A DNA stretch of 64,000 nt, from NCBI RefSeq assembly GCF_900880625.1, contig NZ_CAAHFB010000001.1, forward strand, positions 1-64,000. Reading direction: 5' to 3'. Within the stretch, counting starts at the first letter, position 1. Each line of letters opens with the position of its first letter. Origin of the DNA: Halorhabdus rudnickae (lineage in GTDB: Archaea; Halobacteriota; Halobacteria; Halobacteriales; Haloarculaceae). Below the pieces are notes generated by a model that did no database searches, was not told where the DNA came from, and saw nothing but the letters and a program-made list of their open reading frames with translations. Below, in pieces: positions 56,570 through 64,000 of this stretch. The position numbers and the translations under genes are program-made.

Positions 56570-57055
56570 ATGACCTCTCAGAGACGATTGATTGCACACG
56601 CCATCGGAACCGAGATCCGCCCGCACGAGTCGAATTGCCGTGCCCAATCAGAGGTAATCGGTGTCATCCTCTTTACGGCAGTCGTCGTCACGCTCACGGT
56701 TCTCGTCGGAGCCACCATCTTGGGTACAGTTGATACGGGGGACAAACCAGTAACAAATCTCCGGGCCGAGGTCGACGCTTCAGAACTCACCCTCAGTCAT
56801 CACGGCGGTTCGACACTGGACCCCAGGGAGGTCTCTGTCGTTCTCCGCGACGGGGCTCAACGACGACTCGCACTGGACGAATTCGGCGGGGGTGACCGAG
56901 ACGGCATGTTCGCTCCGGGAGGCCAACTCAACTACAGCCACAGGGCCAACGGAACGCTACGCGTTCTCGTCGTTCACAATCCGTCGAATACCATCCTTTA
57001 CGACCGGGTGTTGGATGTCCCGGAGAGAGCACTCTCGAATACTGACCTGGGCTAG
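56570..57055 (+). CDS. Pilin-like protein, class III-type N-terminus
   Basis: 161 residues from the ATG at 56570 (a TTG precedes it in frame). CRAQSEVIGVILFTAVVVTL then TVLVGATILG is the archaeal pilin-type helix; the head has LTLSHHGGSTLDPREVSVVLRDG and ILYDRVLDVPE. The LSHHGG motif resembles the LSHTGGD of the two pilins at the left of the window. Starts 24 bases after the previous gene, so the two are probably one transcript. Confidence 0.78.
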   Translation: MTSQRRLIAHAIGTEIRPHESNCRAQSEVIGVILFTAVVVTLTVLVGATILGTVDTGDKPVTNLRAEVDASELTLSHHGGSTLDPREVSVVLRDGAQRRLALDEFGGGDRDGMFAPGGQLNYSHRANGTLRVLVVHNPSNTILYDRVLDVPERALSNTDLG

Positions 57056-58077
57056 CGCCGCCGACTGGGACGGCGTCGTTCATGCCGATTTCGGTAATCA
57101 CAGCGCCGACCGGATCGAACTCGGGTATCGGGCCGTCGAGACGGGAATGCTCGCCTACTGGCCACTGGACGAAGAAGGGGGCTTGACGGCGCAAGACGTA
57201 GTCGGCTCTCAGGACGGCACGGTTCAGGGTGCAACCACGGGTCGAACAGGCGTTCTTGGAACCACGAGTTACGCGTTCGACGGGACGGACGATTACATCT
57301 CGGGGGCGACTGATGTCTCGGCGTTACGGAACACTGCGAGCCTCTCGTTCTGGCTCAAGTCCACCCAAAGCGGCGACGACACGATGTGGCAGGCGCCAGG
57401 GATCACCGGCGTCGAGAGCAACGGGGACGGTAACGACATCTTCTGGGGGTGGATCGACGCAAGCGGATTCATCGGCGTTCAGGCCGGCGTCAATCCGGGG
57501 GCGATGAGTTCGACAGACGTCGCCGACGGCACCTGGCACCACGTCGTTTTGACCCGTGACGCCGACAGCGGCGAGGTGGCAGTGTACGTCGACGGCACCC
57601 GCGAGGATACTGTCACTTCGCGGATCGGCGAGATTACGACGACCTTCGATAGCATCGGACGGATCGAAGACACGGCAGGGACTCCCGAGTACTTCGACGG
57701 CCAGATCGACGAGTTCCAAGTGTACGATCGAGTGCTGTCAGCGTCCGCCGTGCAGAGCCTCTATCAGTCCAGCCAGGCGGGTGCCTTGAGGACGACCGAG
57801 AAACGGTTCCCGGAACCGGTCGACCCCTCGACGCTCTCTCGAAGACGTCAACGCTACTCTTCCGTCCGGGACTGGTATCTCTCTGTACGTCGAATCCGAT
57901 CCCGAGGGCGACGGTACGTTCTCCCAAAGCAACGAGATCACTCTCGACGGACGTGACTCCTACGACGTTTCCGGACTCACCAACGCTAGCCGGAACTACC
58001 GACTCCGGGTCGAGCTAGCCACGAGTTCGACCACGACAACCCCGTCCTTCCATGAGGCGACGATCGCGTCCGAGTAA
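57048..58077 (+). pseudogene. Broken gene for a LamG-domain surface protein
   Basis: The frame reads ADWDGVVHADFGNHSADRIE, LAYWPLDEEGGLTAQDVVGS, SLSFWLKSTQSGDD, GTWHHVVLTRDADSGEVAVY and GQIDEFQVYDRVLS, a full LamG/concanavalin-like domain. No start precedes the homology except inside the pilin-like gene (56892), so the 5' end is missing. At a CTCTCTC run (57834-57840) the frame ends in nonsense; in another frame the gene continues LYVESDPEGDGTFSQSNEI, GRDSYDVSGLTNASRNYRLR to a stop at 58077. A two-base loss in the CT run explains the shift. Confidence 0.8.
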
Positions 58078-58120
58078 CAGAGTGCCTGGAATTCGACAGT
58101 CGTCGAAATACTAATCGACA

Positions 58121-58130
58121 AAAACATAAG
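58121..58130 (+). promoter_or_regulatory. TATA box of the HMG-CoA synthase gene
   Basis: AAAACATAAG lies 28 bases before the ATG at 58158. Confidence 0.5.
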
Positions 58131-58157
58131 TCACTTCGCCGTCCCTGTGCACGTATT

Positions 58158-59492
58158 ATGACTACAGCCGGCATCGACGCCGTCGAGATCCGCACCGGCA
58201 ATCTCAAACTCGACCTCGCGGAGACCTTCGCGCCAGAGAAAGGCGAAGATCCCGCGAAATACACCAAGGGCCTCGGGCTCCACACCAGTTCGTTCCCCGA
58301 CGCCTACGAGGACATTGTCACAATGGGCGCAAACGCAGCCAAGCGCCTGATGGACCGCAAGGGCCTGGAACCAGACGATATCGGGCGGATCGACGTGGCC
58401 ACCGAGAGCGCGTTCGATCACTCGAAGCCGGCTTCGACGTACATCGCCGGCTGCCTCGAAGATGTCTACGAAGGAGACTTCCATCACGCGAACAAGGGTG
58501 AGCGGAAGTTCGCCTGCGTCGCGGGGACCCAGGCGATCGACGATGCGGTCAACTGGGTCACGTCCGGGAAGAACCGCGGGCGTGCAGCCCTGGTGATCGC
58601 AACTGACACCGCGCTGTACGAACGCGGCGACTCCGGGGAGGCCACGCAAGGTGCGGGCGCGGTCGCCATGTTGATCGACGAGGACCCCAACCTGGTGTCG
58701 GTCGATCCCGTGCAGGGCTTTGGCAGCGCAGACGAGACGGACTTCCTCAAACCCAACCAGCAGTTCCCCAGCGTCGACGGCAAACGCTCGATGCAGGTGT
58801 ATCTCGCCCGGATGCGCGAGGCGATGATGGACGTCGAACTCCAGCGCGACCTCCATCCCGACGACTTCGCCGTCGTTCCGTTCCACATCCCGTTCCCGGG
58901 AATGGTTCGAAAGGGTGCCGCACTCGGATTCCGGCACATCTCTCGGGATACAGACGTCGAAGAGGAACTGGCCGAAGAGATCGGCATGCAACCCCGTCGC
59001 GAGGAGTTCGACGACGACGAGGCCTTCCGTGACGCCATCACGGAGTATACCGATGCCTTGACCGAGACTGACCGCTATCGGGACTGGTACGACCAGACCG
59101 TAGAACCCACGCTTGGCATCTCCCGGTACGTCGGGAACTGGTATACGGGATCGGTCCACCTCGCGCGGGCGTCGGCGCTCCGGGAGGCTCGCAGCAACGG
59201 CCGTAACCTAGACGAGAGCAAGATGCTGGTCTGTTCGTACGGGAGCGGTGCCCAGGCGGAGATCCACGTCGAAACGGTCCAGCCTGGCTGGGAAGAAGAG
59301 ATCGCCCAGCTCAACGTCGACGACCAGTTACGCGCTCGCTACGATCTGACTTTCGAGGAGTACGAGCAGATCCACGACGTCCACAACTACGACGAGAGTA
59401 CCGACGTCGATCCCTTTACCACGCCCGAAGAGGAGTTCGTCTTCGACGGCTGGGGCCGAATGGGTGAACGCAAGTACACCTACGTCGAGTAA
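58158..59492 (+). CDS. Hydroxymethylglutaryl-CoA synthase
   Basis: 444 residues. Thiolase-fold enzyme: ATESAFDHSKP (catalytic Glu), ERKFACVAGTQAIDDAV with the acyl-accepting Cys, PFHIPFPGMVRKG (catalytic His) and YGSGAQAEI near the end. It joins acetyl-CoA and acetoacetyl-CoA in the mevalonate route to the isoprenoid lipids of the membrane. It stands alone and faces a helix-turn-helix regulator. Confidence 0.95.
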   Translation: MTTAGIDAVEIRTGNLKLDLAETFAPEKGEDPAKYTKGLGLHTSSFPDAYEDIVTMGANAAKRLMDRKGLEPDDIGRIDVATESAFDHSKPASTYIAGCLEDVYEGDFHHANKGERKFACVAGTQAIDDAVNWVTSGKNRGRAALVIATDTALYERGDSGEATQGAGAVAMLIDEDPNLVSVDPVQGFGSADETDFLKPNQQFPSVDGKRSMQVYLARMREAMMDVELQRDLHPDDFAVVPFHIPFPGMVRKGAALGFRHISRDTDVEEELAEEIGMQPRREEFDDDEAFRDAITEYTDALTETDRYRDWYDQTVEPTLGISRYVGNWYTGSVHLARASALREARSNGRNLDESKMLVCSYGSGAQAEIHVETVQPGWEEEIAQLNVDDQLRARYDLTFEEYEQIHDVHNYDESTDVDPFTTPEEEFVFDGWGRMGERKYTYVE

Positions 59493-59560
59493 CGACGCTG
59501 TATCCTGCCGTATTTGCGAACGGTGACTGTTGTGGGTCCTCGTGGCCCGTCGGCGGGACC

Positions 59561-59603
59561 GGGATGTGGTCGCCCTGGCCCATCGTGCGCGCGGCCACAT
59601 CCC
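59561..59603. terminator. Inverted repeat between convergent hmgS and the regulator gene
   Basis: GGGATGTGG (59561-59569) and CCACATCCC (59595-59603) are perfect inverted copies 25 bases apart, lying between the two stops. It could end transcription in both directions; TTTT follows at 59613 on the plus strand, inside the regulator stop region. Confidence 0.4.
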
Positions 59604-59614
59604 CTCGCCGTGTT

Positions 59615-60322
59615 TTAGAACTGCTCGCTCACAGTGCCGAGTACCTCTTCGAGATCGACGGTCGTCGTCGCCAGCGCGAACCCGTCGACCCGTGCCAGGT
59701 CTGCTGCGTGATCCCAGACATCTCCGGCGTCGATTCCATGGAGTACGACAGCGTTCGGCGTCGGATTGACCACGCGCATCGCGACCAGCGGCGACTCTCC
59801 GCGGGTCACATTGGTGAACACCAGCACACGGTTGGAACTTTGACCGTACAGCCGGTAGAACTCCTCGCTCGAGAGGCGCTTGATCGCCGCGATACTGTCG
59901 ATCACGGTGTGTCCAACGACGGTCGCCCAGTCGCCTGCTGCGATTTCCGTCGCCCCGATCGCCTCGAAGTACCGGTCGATCGGTACTGCCGCGGCGAACT
60001 CCTTGAGATCTAACACGCTGTCGCTGTCGTAGCCGGCGGAGATGACACGTGCGTGCTGACGGATGTGTCGACCGCCACGTTTCTGATCGATGGAAAGCAA
60101 CGCACCAACTGTCCGTCGGACGACGCCGATACCCGGGTTGTCACGTCGTCCACTCTCGTAATCGGAGATGACTGACGGCGACACGTCTAGATCGTCGGCC
60201 AGTTCCGTTTGTGTGATCTCGAAGTCCGTACGCCACTTACGTAGCGTCTTGCCGGACTCGCCGCTACAGGCGATTTCGCCGGCGATCCGCTCGGCCAACT
60301 GCTCGCGTTCTGCCTGACTCAT
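59615..60322 (-). CDS. Helix-turn-helix (XRE-type) regulator with conserved C-terminal domain
   Basis: 235 residues. Helix-turn-helix at about 30-60: FEITQTELADDLDVSPSVIS and DYESGRRDNPGIGVVRR, of the Cro/cI type. The rest (SVLDLKEFAAAVPIDRYFEA, SNRVLVFTNVTRGESPLVAM, NAVVLHGIDAGDVWDHAADL) is a soluble domain found in archaeal regulators of this kind, possibly ligand-binding. Convergent with the HMG-CoA synthase gene, so a role in mevalonate control is a guess from position. Confidence 0.85.
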   Translation of the reverse strand: MSQAEREQLAERIAGEIACSGESGKTLRKWRTDFEITQTELADDLDVSPSVISDYESGRRDNPGIGVVRRTVGALLSIDQKRGGRHIRQHARVISAGYDSDSVLDLKEFAAAVPIDRYFEAIGATEIAAGDWATVVGHTVIDSIAAIKRLSSEEFYRLYGQSSNRVLVFTNVTRGESPLVAMRVVNPTPNAVVLHGIDAGDVWDHAADLARVDGFALATTTVDLEEVLGTVSEQF

Positions 60323-60427
60323 TATCGGTCGTCAGACGGCCGCGACTTAAATATTGTCGAAATGCCCTTCGACATGTGACGAACAGCAGACGGAACCGAT
60401 ATGGCTGCCGACGACCCAGGACCGTCC

Positions 60428-61096
60428 ATGCCATCGACCGTTGTTCACCTCGCGCTCGGCGGGCTGATCGCCGCGGCGTTGCTCCGGGACTCCTTCGGTA
60501 TCCGTTCGCTGGCTGTCGTCGCCGTGCTGGTCATCGTCCCTGATCTGGACGCCTTCGCCGGGTTGGTGATTGAGGGCGGGCATCGGTCACTGTTACACAC
60601 GCTACTGTTCCCGCTCGCGCTCGCCGGATTGATCGTCTACGATACGCACATCCGGGAGGCCTCCTGGTTGAAGACGCGTTTCGACGGTCACGGACCACGT
60701 GTGGCGTGGGTGGGTATCCTGGCGATATCGTTCGCGGCCATCGGTCCGGACCTCTTTGGCGTGGGCGCAAATATTTTCTACCCGATCCACGACCAGTTCT
60801 ATGCGTTCGACGGCCGGATCGAACTCTCGAACCAGCGGGGACTCGTCCAGACCTTCGTCGACCTCGCACCGGAACCAGTCGAAAGCGGTGGGGGAAGTGG
60901 CGGCGGTGGCGACATCGCCGTCGGTTCGACGGAGGAGGTCCACATCAGTTCCGGCATCGATCCACAGGCTGGCGACGAACCGGCGAATGTCGAACGGATG
61001 TTTCCGATCGTCCGCTCGGGCCAGCAGCTCCTGCTCGTGCTCACGAGTATCGCGGTCGTCGGTGTCCGGCTGGCCGAATCCCGGATCCTGGAGTGA
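60428..61096 (+). CDS. DUF457-type membrane-bound metal-dependent hydrolase
   Basis: 222 residues from the ATG at 60428; in-frame codons continue to 60401. Membrane segments surround VVHLALGGLIAAALL, VAVLVIVPDLDAFAG (PDLD) and HRSLLHTLLFPLALAG (HRSLLHT), the His/Asp set of the YdjM/DUF457 family. A long soluble stretch with a Gly-rich linker (GGGSGGGGD) follows, then a last helix. Role unknown. Confidence 0.82.
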   Translation: MPSTVVHLALGGLIAAALLRDSFGIRSLAVVAVLVIVPDLDAFAGLVIEGGHRSLLHTLLFPLALAGLIVYDTHIREASWLKTRFDGHGPRVAWVGILAISFAAIGPDLFGVGANIFYPIHDQFYAFDGRIELSNQRGLVQTFVDLAPEPVESGGGSGGGGDIAVGSTEEVHISSGIDPQAGDEPANVERMFPIVRSGQQLLLVLTSIAVVGVRLAESRILE

Positions 61097-61100
61097 CGGC

Positions 61101-62345
61101 TCAGCCGCCCAGATCACGCCAGCGTGTTAGCCGGATGGCCAGGGCGACGAAGACGACGGCCATCCCGCCCAACATCGCGAAGGCTGGCCAGACACCGTCC
61201 GTCGTGCCCGTGATCAGTAATCGGCGCAGTCCGCGGTGAAACTGATAGAGCGGGAGCAAGCGCCCGATCGTTTGCAGCGTCTCGGGCATAATGTCCATAT
61301 CCCAGAACACGCCCGAAAGAAACATCATCGGAAAGGCGATTGAGCCACCGAGACTGCTCGCCGCGTCGGGATTCGGGAGGAGACTCCCGAGTGTCATCCC
61401 CAGCGCTGAAAAGGCGATCGCACCGAGCAAGACGAGTGCGATCGCAAGCGGACCGGGCACGACGGTGACGTCGAACAGGACCGCCGCGACGACAAGCATC
61501 ACCCCCGTCAGGACGAGCGCGAGCAGTGACTGCTGGAGGACGTTCGCGATGATCCAATCGCGCTTCCGTAGTGGCGTCGCCACGAGACGTTTGAGCGTCC
61601 CGTTCTGGTGGAAGCCGGCGATCACGCCGGGGACCGTCATCACGCCGTTGATCAATACGAGCGTGGCGATGAACGCCGGCAGGTAGTAGTCGGTCGAACT
61701 CAGACCCGCCGACCCGATCGTCCCACTGGACACCGTGACAGGGGGCTCGTCGATTCCCAATGCCTCTTGGTTGAATTGGGCGACGACCTGGGCAACAATT
61801 CCACGGATCACCGGTGCGGACTCGTCGTTCGGTGGCACGTAGAACTCGATGGTTGCACTACTCCCGTTTGTGGCGTTTTGTTGGGCAGCCTGATCGAGTC
61901 CTCGCTGTATGTTGGCCTGCTCGCTCTCATTGATGTCGTCCTGGAAACGCGCGACGGTGTCCCGGATGATCGAAATACGAGTCTGGCCGCTCTGGGCCCT
62001 GACAGTATCATCGAATCCCTTGGGGAGAACCAGCACGCGACGACCGCTTCCCTCACTTTCCTGACTCCACTCGGTCAGGTTGCGATCCGCGTCGAGATGC
62101 TGCACGTCGAGCGCGTCAATTCCCTCGACGTTCTCGACGAACGTCGCCGAAAGGTTCGTCGGCTCGCCATCAGCCCTGATGTCCTGGTTCTGGACGGTGA
62201 GGGCGAACGATGGGGCGCTACTGGCGAAGACGGTACTAAAGATAACCAGCAGGATGATCGGGAACAGCACGACGAAAAAGACCGTCTCCCGTGAGCGCGA
62301 CCAATCGCGCAACAGCGCTACCAGCAGCGCGGCGACACGCCTCAT
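61101..62345 (-). CDS. ABC-2 type transporter permease
   Basis: 414 residues. N-terminal helix (TVFFVVLFPIILLVIFSTVF), a large outside loop (about 40-200), then five helices (FIATLVLINGVMTVPGVIAG, LLALVLTGVMLVVAAVLFDV, LAIALVLLGAIAFSALGMTLG, SIAFPMMFLSGVFWDMDIMP) with the ABC-2 signature. It overlaps the ATPase gene by four bases. It exports an unknown compound, perhaps a lipid, antibiotic or polysaccharide. Confidence 0.93.
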   Translation of the reverse strand: MRRVAALLVALLRDWSRSRETVFFVVLFPIILLVIFSTVFASSAPSFALTVQNQDIRADGEPTNLSATFVENVEGIDALDVQHLDADRNLTEWSQESEGSGRRVLVLPKGFDDTVRAQSGQTRISIIRDTVARFQDDINESEQANIQRGLDQAAQQNATNGSSATIEFYVPPNDESAPVIRGIVAQVVAQFNQEALGIDEPPVTVSSGTIGSAGLSSTDYYLPAFIATLVLINGVMTVPGVIAGFHQNGTLKRLVATPLRKRDWIIANVLQQSLLALVLTGVMLVVAAVLFDVTVVPGPLAIALVLLGAIAFSALGMTLGSLLPNPDAASSLGGSIAFPMMFLSGVFWDMDIMPETLQTIGRLLPLYQFHRGLRRLLITGTTDGVWPAFAMLGGMAVVFVALAIRLTRWRDLGG

Positions 62346-63310
62346 TCTAGTTCACCCCTGGCATCCGGCGTCGCGCCGGCCAACCGCAGGAAGACGTCTT
62401 CCATGCCTGCACTGATGAGATCGATCGCTTGCCCGCCACCGTGCTGGTGTAAGCGGCTGTAGGTCGCCTGGGCGCGTTCACGGTCGTCGAACAATCCGAC
62501 GAGGTCGCCAGCGTCTGTGCGGTAGGTGTCCGTCGCGGCAGCTTCGAGTATCGAACGGAGTGATTCTTCCTCTGACGCTATCTCCGAGGGGCCACCCCGG
62601 ACGACGACCTTTGTCGCCCCGCCGTAGCGGTCGATCAGGGCCGGGACGCGATCGATCGCCTCGATCTGTCCGTCGAGCAAGAGTGCGGCGCGGTCGGCGA
62701 GGCGCTCGACCTCTTCCATGTAGTGGGTCGTGAGGACGACGGTCGTCCCGCGGTTGGCCAGCCGTTCGATCTGGTCCCAGGTCGTCCGTCGCGCGCCGGG
62801 ATCGAGCCCCGTCGTTGGTTCGTCGAGAAACAAGACTGCAGGATCGCTCACGAGTGCCATCGCCATTCCCGTCCGGCGCTGTAGGCCACCCGACAGCGAC
62901 TGGAATGATGTATCGGCCCACGAGTCGAGACCGAGTTCTTCGAGGACCCTTTCGACTGTCTGTCCGTCGTCGTACATCTGTCGGATAAGTGTGACGTTCT
63001 CGCGGACTGTTAGCCGGTCGAACGTGTGGAAAGACTGCGGGACGACGCCGATCTCGGCTTTGATCGCCCGGGCGTCGGTGGCGATGTCATTGCCGAGGAG
63101 CGTCGCCGACCCTCCGCTCGGCGTCCGCAGACACTCGAGCATCTCGACGGTCGTCGTCTTGCCCGCTCCGTTTGGGCCGACCAGCGCAAACACCTCCTTG
63201 GCCCGGATCTCGAAACTCACGCTGTCGACTGCCACCGTCTCGCCGTAGGTCTTCCGGAGGTCCGAGACCTCAATGACTGGCTCGCATCTCTCGACACTTT
63301 CCCCTGTCAT
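62342..63310 (-). CDS. ABC-2 type transporter ATP-binding protein
   Basis: 322 residues. Walker A GPNGAGKTTTVE, Q-loop GVVPQSFHTFDRLTV, signature SLSGGLQRRTGMA, Walker B AVLFLDEPTTGLD, switch TTHYMEEVERL. A C-terminal extension (about 225-322) carries a domain common to the drug-efflux (DRA/CcmA-like) group. It pairs with the permease just downstream. Confidence 0.95.
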   Translation of the reverse strand: MTGESVERCEPVIEVSDLRKTYGETVAVDSVSFEIRAKEVFALVGPNGAGKTTTVEMLECLRTPSGGSATLLGNDIATDARAIKAEIGVVPQSFHTFDRLTVRENVTLIRQMYDDGQTVERVLEELGLDSWADTSFQSLSGGLQRRTGMAMALVSDPAVLFLDEPTTGLDPGARRTTWDQIERLANRGTTVVLTTHYMEEVERLADRAALLLDGQIEAIDRVPALIDRYGGATKVVVRGGPSEIASEEESLRSILEAAATDTYRTDAGDLVGLFDDRERAQATYSRLHQHGGGQAIDLISAGMEDVFLRLAGATPDARGELE

Positions 63311-63431
63311 CTCCCGGCGTTCTCCAGCGTTAGTGACATGCCGAATCGCATAGCGGTTTCTTCAGTTGGCACTTATGTATTGTGACCAGGGCTCCGCAAC
63401 ACCTAACCCCGGGTCGATCCTTCGACCGACA

Positions 63432-64000
63432 ATGACCGATTGGACGGAGAAACATCGTCCGTCGACCCTGACGGAGGTCCGGGGCAACGACAAGGCCCGT
63501 GACGCCCTCGAAGAGTGGGCTCAGACCTGGCCCGACCACCGCGAGGCAGTCATCCTCCATGGCTCGCCCGGTGTCGGGAAGACCTCTGCGGCCCACGCCC
63601 TGGCGGCCGATCTGGGGTGGCCGACCATCGAACTCAACGCCAGCGACACCCGGACGAAAGACGTCATCGAGCAGGTGGCGGGCGAGGCCGCCAAGAGCGG
63701 GACGCTGACCGAGGGTGGCTCCGGCCGCAGACTCGTCATCCTCGACGAGGCGGACAACCTCCACGGCAACGTCGATCGCGGCGGGACGCGGGCGATTACG
63801 TCCCTCGTCAAGGAAGCCGACCAGCCGATGGTGCTGATCGCCAACGAGTTCTACGAGATGAGCCGCGGGCTCCGGAACGCCTGCCGTGACATCGAGTTCC
63901 GGGACATCTCGACGCGCTCGATCGTGCCCGTCCTGCGGGACATCTGCCGCCAGGAGGGCATCGACTTCGAGGACGACGCTCTCACGGACATCGCCGAGAT
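63432..64000 (+). CDS. rfcL: Replication factor C large subunit (3' end outside window)
   Basis: The ATG at 63432 opens a frame that runs off the right edge (189 codons seen). WTEKHRPSTLTEVRGNDKA is the RFC box II region, Walker A is GSPGVGKTS (residues 44-52), NASDTRTKDVI follows, and LVILDEADNLHGN is Walker B. The clamp loader large subunit opens PCNA at primer ends. No intein has appeared in the part visible, though the Walker A site is a common one. Confidence 0.95.
   Translation, partial: MTDWTEKHRPSTLTEVRGNDKARDALEEWAQTWPDHREAVILHGSPGVGKTSAAHALAADLGWPTIELNASDTRTKDVIEQVAGEAAKSGTLTEGGSGRRLVILDEADNLHGNVDRGGTRAITSLVKEADQPMVLIANEFYEMSRGLRNACRDIEFRDISTRSIVPVLRDICRQEGIDFEDDALTDIAE

Overview
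The window is chromosomal DNA of an extremely halophilic archaeon (class Halobacteria). It is GC-rich, the proteins are strongly acidic, and many genes start within a few bases of where a TATA box would place the transcript start (leaderless). Marker genes are archaeal: family B DNA polymerase, PAN, Mre11/Rad50, MBF1, RfcL and HMG-CoA synthase. Three secreted GH18 chitinases with Tat signals fit a polysaccharide-degrading genus such as Halorhabdus, but the genus is an inference. I saw no rRNA, tRNA or CRISPR array.

Layout. 1-2.7 kb is a scarred accessory stretch: the end of an unknown gene, two type IV pilin paralogues facing away from each other, and between them a frameshifted tyrosine recombinase. 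2.75-28.6 kb is mostly housekeeping: a HerA-like ATPase with inverted repeats at its promoter, translesion polymerase, VIT-like transporter with DUF211, triosephosphate isomerase, a HalX response regulator, MBF1, a lactate-utilisation (LUD) pair, a coupled hisC-adenylate kinase-CDP-alcohol transferase operon, PAN, mre11-rad50, polB and sufCBD.

28.6-43.7 kb is the carbohydrate island. Three chitinases (29.1, 31.2 and 33.4 kb) carry Tat signals, CBM5/12 and PKD modules and GH18 domains of two types. Around them lie decayed pieces of further copies: a 5' fragment at 28.96 kb, a CBM fragment at 33.3 kb, and a bare Tat peptide at 35.15 kb that runs into a decayed ABC ATPase. A complete CUT1 sugar ABC importer (35.9-40.8 kb), a GH32-type glycosidase and a TrmB-family regulator follow. 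A TTACAA-N6-TTGTAA-type element lies both upstream of the regulator and beside the importer TATA box.

43.7-54.5 kb holds a zinc-ribbon membrane protein, a helical protein with a DtxR-type regulator, a GNAT enzyme, DUF502, archease, KatG, RtcB, a pilin-like protein, MscS, UspA and DUF2150. 54.5-58.1 kb is a surface-protein block with a Big-1-like protein, a pilin-like protein and a broken LamG gene. 58.1-64 kb carries HMG-CoA synthase facing a helix-turn-helix regulator, a DUF457 membrane protein, an ABC-2 exporter and the start of rfcL.

The genes group by use: replication and repair (dinB, mre11-rad50, polB, rfcL; several with C-terminal PCNA-binding motifs), extracellular chitin breakdown followed by sugar uptake, RNA ligation (archease, RtcB), Fe-S assembly, and surface structures.
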